Positions 1-8,160 of a DNA stretch of 64,000 bases are shown in pieces. The position numbers were made by a program, and so were the translations under genes. The notes below the pieces were generated by a model that saw only the letters and a program-made list of their open reading frames with translations, ran no database searches and was not told the DNA's origin. Within the stretch, counting starts at the first letter, position 1, and the number at the start of each line of letters is the position of its first letter. Origin of the DNA: Kribbella steppae (lineage in GTDB: Bacteria > Actinomycetota > Actinomycetes > Propionibacteriales > Kribbellaceae); the NCBI RefSeq assembly GCF_004342025.1, contig NZ_SLWN01000020.1, positions 1 through 64,000 on the forward strand, read 5' to 3'.

Positions 1-115
1 CCGCTAACCCTGCCAGCCAGTCCCAGACCAGCTACCCCAAGACTCACAGCGCATATCAGTCTGACCGCGCGTCGCCAACGACACGCTCACCACCACACCC
101 CGCCGACGAAGCCAC

Positions 116-152
116 GAGGCGCCCGCCCCGGAACAACCGGGACGGGCGCCTC
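116..152 (-). terminator. Strong hairpin terminator
   Basis: Two arms of 16 bases (116-131 and 137-152) pair with a single C/A mismatch around the loop AACAA. It lies just past the stop of the minus-strand gene at 184-405, so it most likely ends that transcript; no T-tract is evident, as is common in GC-rich actinobacteria. Bases 1-115 hold nothing I recognise. Confidence 0.75.
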
Positions 153-183
153 ACCCTGCCCCTTGACAGGAAGCCACTCCATA

Positions 184-405
184 TCAGTTGTCCCACCGGG
201 GGAGTTGGTCGTCCGGGTCCTCGTCCGGCTGGTCCGGGTTGGAGGCCGGCTGCGACAGCGGTGAATCGTCATCGGGGCGGGTGCCGACGGTGGTTTCCTC
301 TTCGATGGTCGGGTCGACCAGGTCCGGCATCTCCGGATCCGGGTTGTCCGGGTTCCGGGATTCACCCGGTCCGACCGGCACCGGTGGGATCGGATTCGTG
401 CTCAT
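184..405 (-). CDS. Small acidic proline-rich hypothetical protein
   Basis: This 73-residue protein is not recognised. It is rich in Pro, Asp and Glu with no hydrophobic segment, so it is probably a soluble, disordered protein. I chose the ATG at 403-405 because a near-perfect Shine-Dalgarno (AGGAGGT on the minus strand) lies about 6 bases upstream; an upstream in-frame start would add 18 residues of unlikely sequence. A strong hairpin follows the stop. The good ribosome site and terminator argue for a real gene despite the low-complexity product. Confidence 0.65.
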   Translation of the reverse strand: MSTNPIPPVPVGPGESRNPDNPDPEMPDLVDPTIEEETTVGTRPDDDSPLSQPASNPDQPDEDPDDQLPRWDN

Positions 406-584
406 GGCACCTCCTGGATGATGAGATTCTTTCCGGTACCCAGGGGCCGACAACCGCACGCGGTGCGAGGTTCCTGGTCAATTCGAGTTATCGCTAACGC
501 TCTGTCATTCGGCGGTTGTATGGTGGCCCTTGGTTGAGTAGCCAGCCCCCCGACGCTGGTTGCCGTGTCCCTGCGAGGGCGACG

Positions 585-836
585 ATGACCGAGCTCCAGC
601 ACCACCCCAGCGCAGTACGCCGCCATCCCGTGACCGCCCCTGTCCAGAAGTCAGATGCCATGTCTGTAGCCACTTCTCCGGCCCGGCCCGTCGCCGTCCA
701 GGTCCGCATCGGCGGTCGCTGGATCGCGGGTCAGGAAGTCGGTCGCCGTACCGGCGCCGCCGGTGCCGACGAGGTTCTCGTCAGCCACCACGGCCACCTG
801 GTCTGGGTCGACCACCAGTCCGTCCGCAGCTCCTGA
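585..836 (+). CDS. Small hypothetical protein
   Basis: This is an 83-residue protein of unknown function. The C-terminal half (residues 26-83) looks like a folded beta-rich unit, with a pattern of VQVRIGGRW and later HHGHLVWVD. The ATG at 585 has a GAGGG Shine-Dalgarno 5 bases upstream; a second in-frame ATG at 660 would give a 58-residue product. It is divergent from the acidic gene at 184-405, sharing a roughly 180-bp intergenic region in which I see no clear operator. Confidence 0.45.
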   Translation: MTELQHHPSAVRRHPVTAPVQKSDAMSVATSPARPVAVQVRIGGRWIAGQEVGRRTGAAGADEVLVSHHGHLVWVDHQSVRSS

Positions 837-866
837 GCTACGGAAAGCCCTTACACACAAGGGCTT

Positions 867-1940
867 TCAGCAAAGTGTTTTCGCAACCAGGCTGCCGATC
901 TCAGTCGCGGAGTCGGACTGAGCCGGGTCGAACAACGTCCTGGTGAGGGCGAATGTGACGCCTGACCGCGTATCGGCCCAGGCGGCGCTCCCGCCCATGC
1001 CCGGCATGCCGATCGTGGTCGGACTCTCCTTGTCCGTCGACCCGAGCCGCCCGATCCCATAGCCCATCGCCCATGTGGCGTGGTTGCCCAGCAGTTCGTC
1101 CTGCCCGGTGAAGACAGGGCCGGTGATCTCCGCGACCCGCTCCGGCCGGATCAGCCGGACACCGTCCACCTCACCGATCAAAGCGGCGTACAGCTTGGCG
1201 ATGCCGCGTGCGGTCAGGACGCCGGCGGACGGAGTCTCGGCGGCGAGGTGTTCAGGGCTGTTGCACATCGCGGCCCGAGGCATGATCGCGGCCGGCGTGA
1301 CCTTGGCGAACATCCCGGCCAGCATCGCGATCGTGTCCTCGATCCCTTCCGGCTCGACCAGGGTGGCCACCCGGTGCTGCTGGTCCGGCGGCACGCTGAA
1401 GTAGACCTCGTCCGCGATTCCGAGTGGTTCCGCGATCTCCCGCAGTACGTCGGAGATCGTTCGGCCGGTCGCGCGTCGGACGATCTCGCCGACCAGGTAG
1501 CCGAAGGTCTCGGCGTGGTACGTCGTCTTCTTGCCGGGCTCCCACCACGGCTCGGCCGATGCCAGGTACGACGTGATCTTCGCCCAGTCGTGCAGGTCCT
1601 CGACCGTGGTGTCGGGCGCGAGTGCCGGCAGGCCGATCGAGTGGGTCAGGACGTGGCGCAAGGTCGCCTTGTCCTTGCCGTGCGCGGCGAACTCGGGCCA
1701 GATGCCCGCGATCGGAGCGTCGTACTCGAGGATGCCGCGGTCGACCAAGGTGTTCGCCACCGTCGCCGTCGCGCCTTTGCCGGTGGAAGCGCTGTAGAAG
1801 AGGGTGTCCGAGGTGATCCTGGTGCCGGCGACGGCGTCGACGACCACTTCGCCGTGCTGATAGACGGCGACTTGGAGGCCGAGCTCGCTGCCGGCCAGTT
1901 CGTCGAGTCGGTCCTGCACCTGGTCCTGGAGGTTCGTCAC
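867..1940 (-). CDS. Serine beta-lactamase-like hydrolase (class C / EstB family)
   Basis: This 357-residue enzyme belongs to the serine beta-lactamase / penicillin-binding-protein-like esterase family. The SxxK motif STGK is at residues 52-55, and a family-typical YHAETFGYLVGE segment near residue 143 occupies the YxN position with Ala in place of Asn. The C-terminal HxG-type box reads GMPGMGGS, lacking the His. No signal peptide is visible, so a cytoplasmic esterase or peptidase is more likely than a true beta-lactamase. The GTG start has AGGAAG upstream. It is divergent from the LysR gene at 2033, a common regulator-target layout. The substrate is unknown. Confidence 0.85.
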   Translation of the reverse strand: MTNLQDQVQDRLDELAGSELGLQVAVYQHGEVVVDAVAGTRITSDTLFYSASTGKGATATVANTLVDRGILEYDAPIAGIWPEFAAHGKDKATLRHVLTHSIGLPALAPDTTVEDLHDWAKITSYLASAEPWWEPGKKTTYHAETFGYLVGEIVRRATGRTISDVLREIAEPLGIADEVYFSVPPDQQHRVATLVEPEGIEDTIAMLAGMFAKVTPAAIMPRAAMCNSPEHLAAETPSAGVLTARGIAKLYAALIGEVDGVRLIRPERVAEITGPVFTGQDELLGNHATWAMGYGIGRLGSTDKESPTTIGMPGMGGSAAWADTRSGVTFALTRTLFDPAQSDSATEIGSLVAKTLC

Positions 1941-2032
1941 GTTGGTCTTCCTGTCTCTGTCGGGGGACCTTCACGAACGGGTCGGAGCCGAGCCTGCGGT
2001 TTTGACACGGCTTCGTTCCGTACGCTCATCCC

Positions 2033-2965
2033 GTGGAACTGCGGCAGTTGGAGTACTTCGTGGCGGTGGCGCACGAGCGCAGCTTCACGCTGGCGGCTCG
2101 ACGGCTGCACGTGGTGCAGAGTGCGGTGAGTGCCGCGATCGCCGCACTGGAACGGGATCTCAAGGTCACGCTGTTCGAGCGCAGCGCGCAGCGGGTGGTG
2201 CTGACAGAGGCCGGTACGGCGCTTCTGCCGGAAGCGCTGGCGGTGATGGACGCCGTCCAGGGTGCTCGTGACGTCGTCGACGAACTCGGCGCGGGGATTC
2301 GCGGTTCCGTCCGGGTCGGGCTGCTGCCGGGCCTCGGGCTGGTCGACCTGCCGGCGGCGGCCGGTGAGTTCCGGCGGCGGTACCCGAACGTCGAGCTGCA
2401 ACTGCGGGTCGAACCCGAAGGCTCGGCCGGTGTCATCGTCGGCCTGCGCAACGGCGACATCGATATCGGCTTCCTCGGCATCGCGGCCGGTAGTGCACCC
2501 CGCGAACTGACTACGTGGGAGTTGCTCAGAGTCCCGCAGGTGCTGGCGGTTCCGGTCGGGCATCGGCTGGCCCGTCGGCGGTCGGTGACTCTCGGGGATC
2601 TGGCCGACGAAGCGTTCGTGGACTTCCCGCCCGGCTTCGGCACCCGGTCGATGATCGACCAGAAGTTCGAGGCGGCCGGGCTCGAACGGCAGGTCGTGGT
2701 CGAGGCGCTCGGCATCGAGAACGGCGTCCAGTTCGTCACCCACGGCGTCGGCCTCGGCATCCTGCCCGGGTACGCCGTCCAGGGCATCGACGCGATCCGC
2801 GTGGTCCGGATCGCCGACGAGTCGTTCCAGTGGTCGCTCTACATGGCCACGCTGAAGAAGCGGAAACCGACCGCTGCGCTCCGCGCCCTGCTCGGCCTGG
2901 TCAGCACCCATCTCCGGCAGCCGCCAGGGACCGAACTCGGTGGGGACTTGGATCAACAGACTTGA
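2033..2965 (+). CDS. LysR-family transcriptional regulator
   Basis: This 310-residue regulator has an N-terminal winged helix-turn-helix (MELRQLEYFVAVAHE to about residue 60) and a LysR substrate-binding domain (about 90-295). The GTG start has no Shine-Dalgarno. A TACGCT box (2021-2026) ends six bases before it, suggesting a leaderless transcript; a TTGACA at 2002-2007 is nearby but only 13 bases from that box. It is divergent from the beta-lactamase-like gene and upstream of an SDR operon, so either could be its target. A palindrome overlapping its stop codon may be its operator. Confidence 0.9.
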   Translation: MELRQLEYFVAVAHERSFTLAARRLHVVQSAVSAAIAALERDLKVTLFERSAQRVVLTEAGTALLPEALAVMDAVQGARDVVDELGAGIRGSVRVGLLPGLGLVDLPAAAGEFRRRYPNVELQLRVEPEGSAGVIVGLRNGDIDIGFLGIAAGSAPRELTTWELLRVPQVLAVPVGHRLARRRSVTLGDLADEAFVDFPPGFGTRSMIDQKFEAAGLERQVVVEALGIENGVQFVTHGVGLGILPGYAVQGIDAIRVVRIADESFQWSLYMATLKKRKPTAALRALLGLVSTHLRQPPGTELGGDLDQQT

Positions 2966-3000
2966 TCCACCCATCGACTTGAGTCGTTGGACTTGATCCA
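2945..3000 (+). promoter_or_regulatory. Palindrome and GACTTG repeat cluster before the SDR operon
   Basis: A perfect 8-bp inverted repeat, TGGATCAA (2949-2956) and TTGATCCA (2962-2969), spans the LysR stop codon, and a third copy of TTGATCCA lies at 2993-3000. The hexamer GACTTG occurs four times, at 2945, 2959, 2976 and 2990 (spacings 14, 17 and 14). This cluster sits 60-115 bases before the SDR gene at 3060 and looks like an operator, plausibly for the adjacent LysR regulator. The regulator assignment is inference. Confidence 0.5.
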
Positions 3001-3059
3001 TCACCCGCCGCAAGATCTTGGTGTCAGCACGAAACACCACGATCTGAAGGAGCAGGGCG

Positions 3060-3806
3060 ATGACCGAGAACAACACCACCGACCGGGTCGCGATCGTCAC
3101 CGGCGGTTCGAGCGGAATCGGCCGCCAGGCCGCGACCCGGCTGGGCCAGGACGGCTACGCGGTGGTGATCGGGTACGCCGGGAACCAGGCCGCGGCCGAG
3201 GAAGCCGTCAAGGAGGTCGAGCAGGCCGGCGGCAAGGCGATCGCGGTCCAGGCCGACGTCGCCGACGAGACCGCGGTGGCCGCCCTGTTCGACCGGGCCG
3301 AGCAGGAGTTCGGCGGTATCGACGTGGTCGTGAACGCGGCCGGGATCATGCCGCTGGCGCCGCTGGCCGACCTCGACCTCGAGGTGTTCGACCGCGTCGT
3401 ACGGACCAACCTGCGCGGCACGTTCGTGGTCGACCAGCAGGCAGTACGGCGGGTGCGCGAAGGCGGCGCGATCGTAAACGTGTCCAGCTCCCTGACCAAG
3501 CTGGCCCGGCCGATGTACTCCGCCTACTCCGCTACCAAGGGCGGCGTCGAGGCGATCACGCTGATCCTGGCCCGCGAGCTGCGCGGCCGCGACATCACCG
3601 TCAACACCGTCGCCCCCGGCCCGACCGCGACCGCCTTGTTCTTCGAGGGCAAGTCGCAGGAGCTGATCGACCGGATCGCCGCCGAGCCGCCGCTGGAGCG
3701 CCTCGGGCAGCCGTCCGACATCGCCGAGATCATCGCCTTCCTGGCCGGTCCGGCCCGCTGGATCAACGGTCAGGTCATCTACGCCAACGGCGGCTCGGCC
3801 GCCTGA
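3060..3806 (+). CDS. SDR-family NAD(P)-dependent oxidoreductase
   Basis: This is a classical short-chain dehydrogenase/reductase of 248 residues, the usual length. It has the cofactor motif TGGSSGIG near residue 15, NAAG around residue 91, the catalytic Ser in NVSSS and the YSATK (YxxxK) pair, and ends in the glucose/3-oxoacyl-ACP reductase-like tail. An AAGGAG Shine-Dalgarno precedes the ATG. It is the first gene of an operon with a second SDR (29-base gap) and an amidohydrolase, downstream of a probable operator cluster. The substrate cannot be read from the sequence. Confidence 0.92.
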   Translation: MTENNTTDRVAIVTGGSSGIGRQAATRLGQDGYAVVIGYAGNQAAAEEAVKEVEQAGGKAIAVQADVADETAVAALFDRAEQEFGGIDVVVNAAGIMPLAPLADLDLEVFDRVVRTNLRGTFVVDQQAVRRVREGGAIVNVSSSLTKLARPMYSAYSATKGGVEAITLILARELRGRDITVNTVAPGPTATALFFEGKSQELIDRIAAEPPLERLGQPSDIAEIIAFLAGPARWINGQVIYANGGSAA

Positions 3807-3834
3807 CAACCGCTTGAGCTGAAGGGAAACCATC

Positions 3835-4725
3835 ATGAGCAAGACAGTTCTGATCAGCGGTGCGTCCAGCGGTTTCGGCGCTCTCACCGCCCGCGCCCTC
3901 GCCGACGCCGGGCACATCGTGTACGCCGGAATGCGCGACCTGGCCGGCCGGAACGCGACGGCCGCGGCCGACGCCAAGCAGTACGCGAGCGAGCACAAGG
4001 TCGACCTCCGCCCGGTCGAGCTCGACATCAGCTCGGACGCCTCCGCGCAGCAGGCCGTCGACACTGTGATCAGCGAGCAGGGGCACCTCGACGTACTGAT
4101 TCACAACGCCGGGCACATGGTCACCGGGCCGGCCGAGGCCTTCACGCCCGAGCAGCTCGCCGAGCTGTACGACACCAACGTGCTCGGCACGCAGCGGCTG
4201 AACCGGGCCGCGTTGCCGAAGCTTCGCGAGCAGCAGGACGGCTTGCTGCTGTGGGTCGGTAGCTCGAGCACCCGCGGCGGCACCCCGCCGTACCTGGCTC
4301 CGTACTTCGCGGCGAAGGCGGCGATGGACGCGCTCGCGCAGAGCTACGCGCTGGAGGTGGCGCGGTTCGGGATCGAGAGCGCGATCGTCGTACCGGGTGC
4401 GTTCACCCACGGGACCAATCACTTCGCGCACAGTGGCTCGCCGGCCGACGCGGACGTGGTCGCGGCGTACGAGACGAAGTACGCCGGACTGATGGAACAG
4501 GTCAGCCAGAAGCTCGCCGAGCTCGAGCCGGAGTGGGCCGACGTCGCCGAGGTGGCGAAGGCGATCGTGACCGTGGTCGACACCGAGAAGGGCCGGCGGC
4601 CGTTCCGGGTGCACATCGATCCGTCCGACGACGGCGCGGCCGTGGTGAACGCGGTCGCCGACCGGGTCCGCACCGAACTCCTCCGCCGGATCGGCCTCGA
4701 GGACCTGCTCCACCCGGCGGCATGA
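3835..4725 (+). CDS. SDR-family oxidoreductase, second copy
   Basis: This is a 296-residue classical SDR, longer than its neighbour at the C-terminus. Visible motifs are SGASSGFG (residues 8-15), HNAG near residue 90, a catalytic SSS segment and YFAAK. Sequence divergence from the preceding SDR is high, so this is not a recent tandem duplication. The start ATG has AAGGGA upstream. Its stop codon overlaps the ATG of the amidohydrolase gene (ATGA), indicating translational coupling and a shared pathway. Confidence 0.9.
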   Translation: MSKTVLISGASSGFGALTARALADAGHIVYAGMRDLAGRNATAAADAKQYASEHKVDLRPVELDISSDASAQQAVDTVISEQGHLDVLIHNAGHMVTGPAEAFTPEQLAELYDTNVLGTQRLNRAALPKLREQQDGLLLWVGSSSTRGGTPPYLAPYFAAKAAMDALAQSYALEVARFGIESAIVVPGAFTHGTNHFAHSGSPADADVVAAYETKYAGLMEQVSQKLAELEPEWADVAEVAKAIVTVVDTEKGRRPFRVHIDPSDDGAAVVNAVADRVRTELLRRIGLEDLLHPAA

Positions 4726-5624
4726 GGGGTCTGATCGACGTCCACTCGCACTTCCTGCTGCCGGAGTACGTCGCCGCAGCGGAACGGGCCGGGCATCTCC
4801 GTCCAGACGGGATGCCCGGCTGGCCCGTGTGGACCGTCCAGAAGCAGCTGGACCTGATGGACCGGAACGAGATCGCCACCGCGCTGCTGTCCGTCTCGTC
4901 ACCCGGCGTCCACTTCGGTGACGACTTCCGGGCGCAGGTGCTCGCGCGGCGGGTCAACGAGAGTGCTGCCGAGCTGGGCCGCGACCACCCCGGGCGGTTC
5001 GGGTTCTTCGCCAGTCTGCCGCTGCCGGATGTCGAGGGAGCACTGGTCGAGCTGGAGTACGCATACGACGTGTTGCACGCGGATGGCGTCGTACTGATGA
5101 GCAATGCGGGTGGGCTGTATCCGGGTGAGCCGTCGTGGGAGCCACTGTGGCGGGCGCTGAACGACCGGTCGGCCGTGGTGCTGTTGCATCCGACGTCGCC
5201 GCCGCAGTGGCGTCAGGTGGCGCTGGACCGGCCGCGGCCGATGGTCGAGTTCCTGTTCGACAGCGCTCGGGCGGTCACCGATCTCGCGCTGACGGGGATC
5301 TTCACGCGCTACCCGGACATCCAGTTCGTCGTCGCACATGGCGGCGTACTGCCGCTACTCGGCGATCGGCTCGACCACTTCCGCCGTACCTTCGCCCCCG
5401 ACAGCCTGCCCAGCGTCACGCCGCAGCTGGACAACCTCTGGTACGACGTCGCCGGTACGCCGGACGCGGTCCTGGGGGATCGGGTGCTGTACGGGAGTGA
5501 CTACTGCTTCACGCCGGCTGACGCGGTCGAGCGGCAGTTCGCGGCCCTGGACGCCCGGTCCGGCGACTGGCGGGAGCGTGTTCGGGCAAACGCGGAACGT
5601 CTCGTCGCGGCGCGGGTCGCGTAA
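4722..5624 (+). CDS. Amidohydrolase 2 (ACMSD-like metal-dependent hydrolase/decarboxylase)
   Basis: This 300-residue TIM-barrel protein belongs to the amidohydrolase-2 family (PF04909), which includes aminocarboxymuconate-semialdehyde decarboxylase and related nonhydrolytic C-C lyases. Metal ligands are visible: HSH at residues 8-10, a His in LLHPT near 151, a His in VVAHGG near 203 and the Asp in GSDYCF near 253. I chose the ATG at 4722 because it overlaps the previous stop as ATGA and places HSH at its usual N-terminal position. In operon with two SDRs it may act on an aromatic or acid intermediate; this is inference. Confidence 0.85.
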   Translation: MRGLIDVHSHFLLPEYVAAAERAGHLRPDGMPGWPVWTVQKQLDLMDRNEIATALLSVSSPGVHFGDDFRAQVLARRVNESAAELGRDHPGRFGFFASLPLPDVEGALVELEYAYDVLHADGVVLMSNAGGLYPGEPSWEPLWRALNDRSAVVLLHPTSPPQWRQVALDRPRPMVEFLFDSARAVTDLALTGIFTRYPDIQFVVAHGGVLPLLGDRLDHFRRTFAPDSLPSVTPQLDNLWYDVAGTPDAVLGDRVLYGSDYCFTPADAVERQFAALDARSGDWRERVRANAERLVAARVA

Positions 5625-5636
5625 TAAGGTTGTTGT

Positions 5637-6320
5637 GTGAACGATGACGGCGCGGGAGTCGCTGACGTCTTCGCGAAACTCGCGCTCGAGTTGCACGAGG
5701 AGTCCAGCGTCGAGGAGACGGTCGAGGCCGTCCTGCAGTTCGCCCTGCAGGCGGTTAGCTGCACGCATGCCGGTGTGGCGCTGTCCCACCGCCGCGCGAA
5801 ACTGGAGACCGTCGCCGTCACGGATCCAGTGGTCGAGCTGTCGGATCAGCTGCAGCTGGAGTGCAACGAGGGCCCGTCGCTGGATGTGATCGCGGAACGG
5901 GACACCGTCCTCGTGCCGGACACGATGGACGAGCCGCGGTACCCGGACTGGTCGGCGAAGGTCGCCACCCTCGGGTTGCGCAGTGTGCTCAGCGTCCGGC
6001 TGGCCGCCAGCGGGATGCTCGGCGTCCTGCAACTCTTCAACACCGAGCCCTACGCCTTCGAGTCGGACGACGACGAGGTCGCCCACATCCTCTCCCGGCA
6101 CGCCTCCGTCGCGTTGGCCAACGCCCGCCAGGAGGCCTCGCTCTGGCAGGCGATCGACGCCCGCAAGCTGGTCGGCCAGGCCCAGGGCATTCTGATGGAA
6201 CGCTTCGACATCAACAGCGACCAGGCGTTCGCCGTACTCCGCCGCTACTCCCAGGACCACAACATCAAGCTCCGCGATGTGGCCCACCGGCTGATCGACA
6301 CCCGCACGCTGCCTGACTAG
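5637..6320 (+). CDS. GAF and ANTAR domain regulator
   Basis: This 227-residue protein has an N-terminal GAF sensor domain (about residues 10-150) and a C-terminal ANTAR RNA-binding domain (about 165-222, around QAIDARKLVGQAQGILMER). ANTAR proteins bind paired-hairpin RNAs to prevent termination; GAF-ANTAR proteins are abundant in actinobacteria, typically as one-component stress sensors. The GTG start follows AAGG and lies 12 bases after the amidohydrolase stop. Its end overlaps by 4 bases the end of the convergent LLM remnant. The ligand and RNA targets are unknown. Confidence 0.9.
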   Translation: MNDDGAGVADVFAKLALELHEESSVEETVEAVLQFALQAVSCTHAGVALSHRRAKLETVAVTDPVVELSDQLQLECNEGPSLDVIAERDTVLVPDTMDEPRYPDWSAKVATLGLRSVLSVRLAASGMLGVLQLFNTEPYAFESDDDEVAHILSRHASVALANARQEASLWQAIDARKLVGQAQGILMERFDINSDQAFAVLRRYSQDHNIKLRDVAHRLIDTRTLPD

Positions 6321-7024
6321 CGGCGGGCGTAGTCGTGCACGAAGGCGATCGTGCGCGCTTGCTCCTCCGGCGTACCGACCGGGCAGAACAGGAGCTCCGT
6401 GGCTCCGGCGTCCGCGAAGCGCTGGACCTCCTTGGCCACCGCGGTCTCGTCACCCAGGACTGCCGTGTCCTCGGGCCCGGCCACGCCGCCGCGGTCCAAT
6501 ACGGCCCGATAGGCGGGCATGGTGCCTGCTGCGCCGAACCTCTCGCGGATCCAGTCGCGGGTCTTGTCGGGGTCGTCGGTCAGTGCCACGCAGATCGCGC
6601 CGATCACCTGCGGTTGCGGCCTCCCGAATGCCGCCCGGTCGATGGTCGGCCGGATGTAGCTCGCGATCAGCTCCGGACCTACCCAGGTCGTGGTGGTCCC
6701 GGCCGCGAGCTCGCCGGCGATCTTGAGCATGCGCGGTCCGAGGGCAGCCAGGATCAGCTCCGGCGCTTCGGCTCCCATGATCTCGATCTTCCCGGCGGCG
6801 CTGAGCTTCTCGCCCTTGTAGTTCACCGCTTCTCCGGCGAGTAGCGGGAGGAGCGCTTCGACGTACTCCCGCATGTACTTCGCCGGCTGCTCCATCGACA
6901 GCCCGAGCATCCCCTCGACCATGTGCGGATGGCTCGTCCCGATCCCGAGCGTCAACCGGTTCCCGGTCACCGCCTGCACGCTGAGCGCCTGAGCAGCCAG
7001 CGCCAGCGGGTTGGCGGTGCTGCG
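6317..7024 (-). pseudogene. 5'-truncated LLM-class F420-dependent oxidoreductase
   Basis: The reading frame carries the last 235 or so residues of an LLM-class (luciferase-like, probably F420-dependent) oxidoreductase, recognisable from NPLALAAQALSVQAVTGNRLTLGIG through the C-terminal LLFCPVG segment. The first 60 or so residues of the family, with the cofactor-binding N-terminal strand, are missing. Upstream of about 7024 the open frame is antisense to a LysR remnant and has no LLM character. Because both genes break at the same point, a deletion joined them. The right boundary is approximate to about 20 bases. Confidence 0.8.
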
Positions 7025-7538
7025 CTCGCAGACGCCCGGGATCGAGATCAAGCTGAGTTCGCGGCCGGCTGCTGAGCAGCTCGAGGCTGTTCGGGCGGGC
7101 GAGTTGGATGTCGCCTTCGTGCGGGGTGAGGTTGCGGCTGCTGACCTTCGTGTAGTCGAGCTGTGGCGGGATCCGCTGTCGGTTCTCGTGCCGTCGGAGT
7201 ATCGGGCCGACGATGGCGTGAAGCTGGTGGACCTCGCCGCACTGCCGTTGCGTCTGCCGGCCGATCCGTGGCTGCACGACCACATCGTCGGTGCCTGCCG
7301 GGAGGCCGGCTTCGAGCCGGTGCTCGGCCGCCCAGTCGACAACCTCGAGGACACCGTCGTCGAAATGTCCACCGGCGCCCCAGCCTGGACCGTCGTCTAC
7401 GGCACCTCCTGCGAGACAACCGACGGCGCCCTGTGGATGGGCCCGTTCGCCCCTGCGCTGAGCGCTCCGGGCAACCTGGTCGTTTCCGCTGGTCAACCGC
7501 CTGCGTGCTTGGACCTGTTGGTGTCGGCCTTCGGCTGA
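7011..7538 (+). pseudogene. 5'-truncated LysR-family regulator (effector domain only)
   Basis: About 175 residues of a LysR substrate-binding domain are present, from RSQTPGIEIKLSSRPAAEQLEA to the natural C-terminus. The helix-turn-helix domain and first strand of the effector domain are absent, so it cannot bind DNA by the usual route. The frame opens at a TTG with no ribosome site, shortly after an in-frame stop (6990-6992). It starts at the same junction where the opposite-strand LLM gene loses its 5' end, which implies deletion of a divergent promoter plus both gene starts. Confidence 0.8.
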
Positions 7539-7546
7539 CGAGAGAG

Positions 7547-7603
7547 ACCCCGGCGGGCCCTGACAGCACCGCCGGGGTGGCTGTTGATCTCTCAACAGCC
7601 ACC
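7547..7603 (+). terminator. Two overlapping perfect hairpins
   Basis: The first hairpin has 10-bp arms ACCCCGGCGG (7547-7556) and its complement at 7569-7578. The second has 12-bp arms (7576-7587 and 7592-7603) with the loop TCTC. They share three bases, so they are partly mutually exclusive. They follow the LysR remnant stop at 7538 by 8 bases and probably form its old terminator. The overlap would also suit an attenuator for the downstream MFS gene; that is speculation. Confidence 0.65.
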
Positions 7604-7695
7604 GGATCGTACGCGGTAAGCCCTGTCCTGAGGAGGGCTCGTGTCAGGAAAAGAACTGCGGGTGGTGATCGGTTGATGACGGTGCGGGATTATTG

Positions 7696-7774
7696 TTGGT
7701 TCTTGCAACCAAATAGGGCTGGGTGAGGACGCGCCGGCCGTTTCCGCCCCGGGGCAGCTGATCGGCTGCCCCGG
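7696..7774 (+). promoter_or_regulatory. Operator-like dyad and leader hairpin before the MFS remnant
   Basis: In the otherwise gene-free stretch 7604-7805 there is a short dyad TTGGTT-5-AACCAA (7696-7712), of the type bound by MarR or TetR regulators, and a 10-bp hairpin CCGGGGCAGC with its complement (7749-7758 and 7765-7774). They lie 31-110 bases upstream of the MFS start and may once have controlled it. No regulator gene is adjacent now. Confidence 0.3.
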
Positions 7775-7805
7775 CCGCAGCGACCCCGCGCACGAACGGA
7801 ACCCG

Positions 7806-8152
7806 ATGTCTGCCACTCTGACCGAGCCCACCGGCCCGGCGACGCACCCCGCCACCCTGCCGCGCGACGTCCGGCCGGAGGATCCAGGGCTGACGCACCG
7901 GAGATCCTGGAGATCCTCGCCGGGCTACTGGCCGCGCTGTTCACCGCGGTGCTGAGTTCGACGATCGTGAGCAACGCGCTGCCGACGATCATCGCCGACC
8001 TCGAAGGCACCCAGACGCAGTACACCTGGGTGATCACCGCCAGCCTGCTCGCGATGACCGTGTCGACGCCGGTCTGGGGCAAGCTGTCCGACCTGGTCAG
8101 CAAGAAGTTGCTCGTCCAGCTCGCGATCATCATGTTCCAACCCTTCGGCTGA
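7806..8152 (+). pseudogene. Frameshifted and truncated MFS (DHA2/EmrB-type) transporter
   Basis: This is the N-terminal remnant of a 14-TM drug-type MFS permease. The first 32 codons run in one frame to LTHR (7899-7901); the family sequence EILEILAGLLAALFTAVLSS then continues in another frame from 7901, consistent with loss of one base at 7901/7902. The second frame reads through transmembrane helix 1 and motif A (WGKLSDLVSKK), then departs from the family after LAIIMF and stops at 8150-8152. Roughly 400 residues are missing. It cannot make a transporter. Confidence 0.85.
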
Positions 8153-8160
8153 CCTGGGGA

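Noticed and set aside
867..2965. AmpC-AmpR-style antibiotic resistance pair
   Set aside because: The hydrolase lacks a signal peptide and the usual YxN Asn and C-terminal His, so an esterase/peptidase role is more likely than beta-lactam resistance.
7011..7372. Full-length start for the LLM gene at 7372
   Set aside because: The first 115 or so residues of that frame are low-complexity Ser/Arg/Thr sequence antisense to the LysR remnant, with no LLM features.
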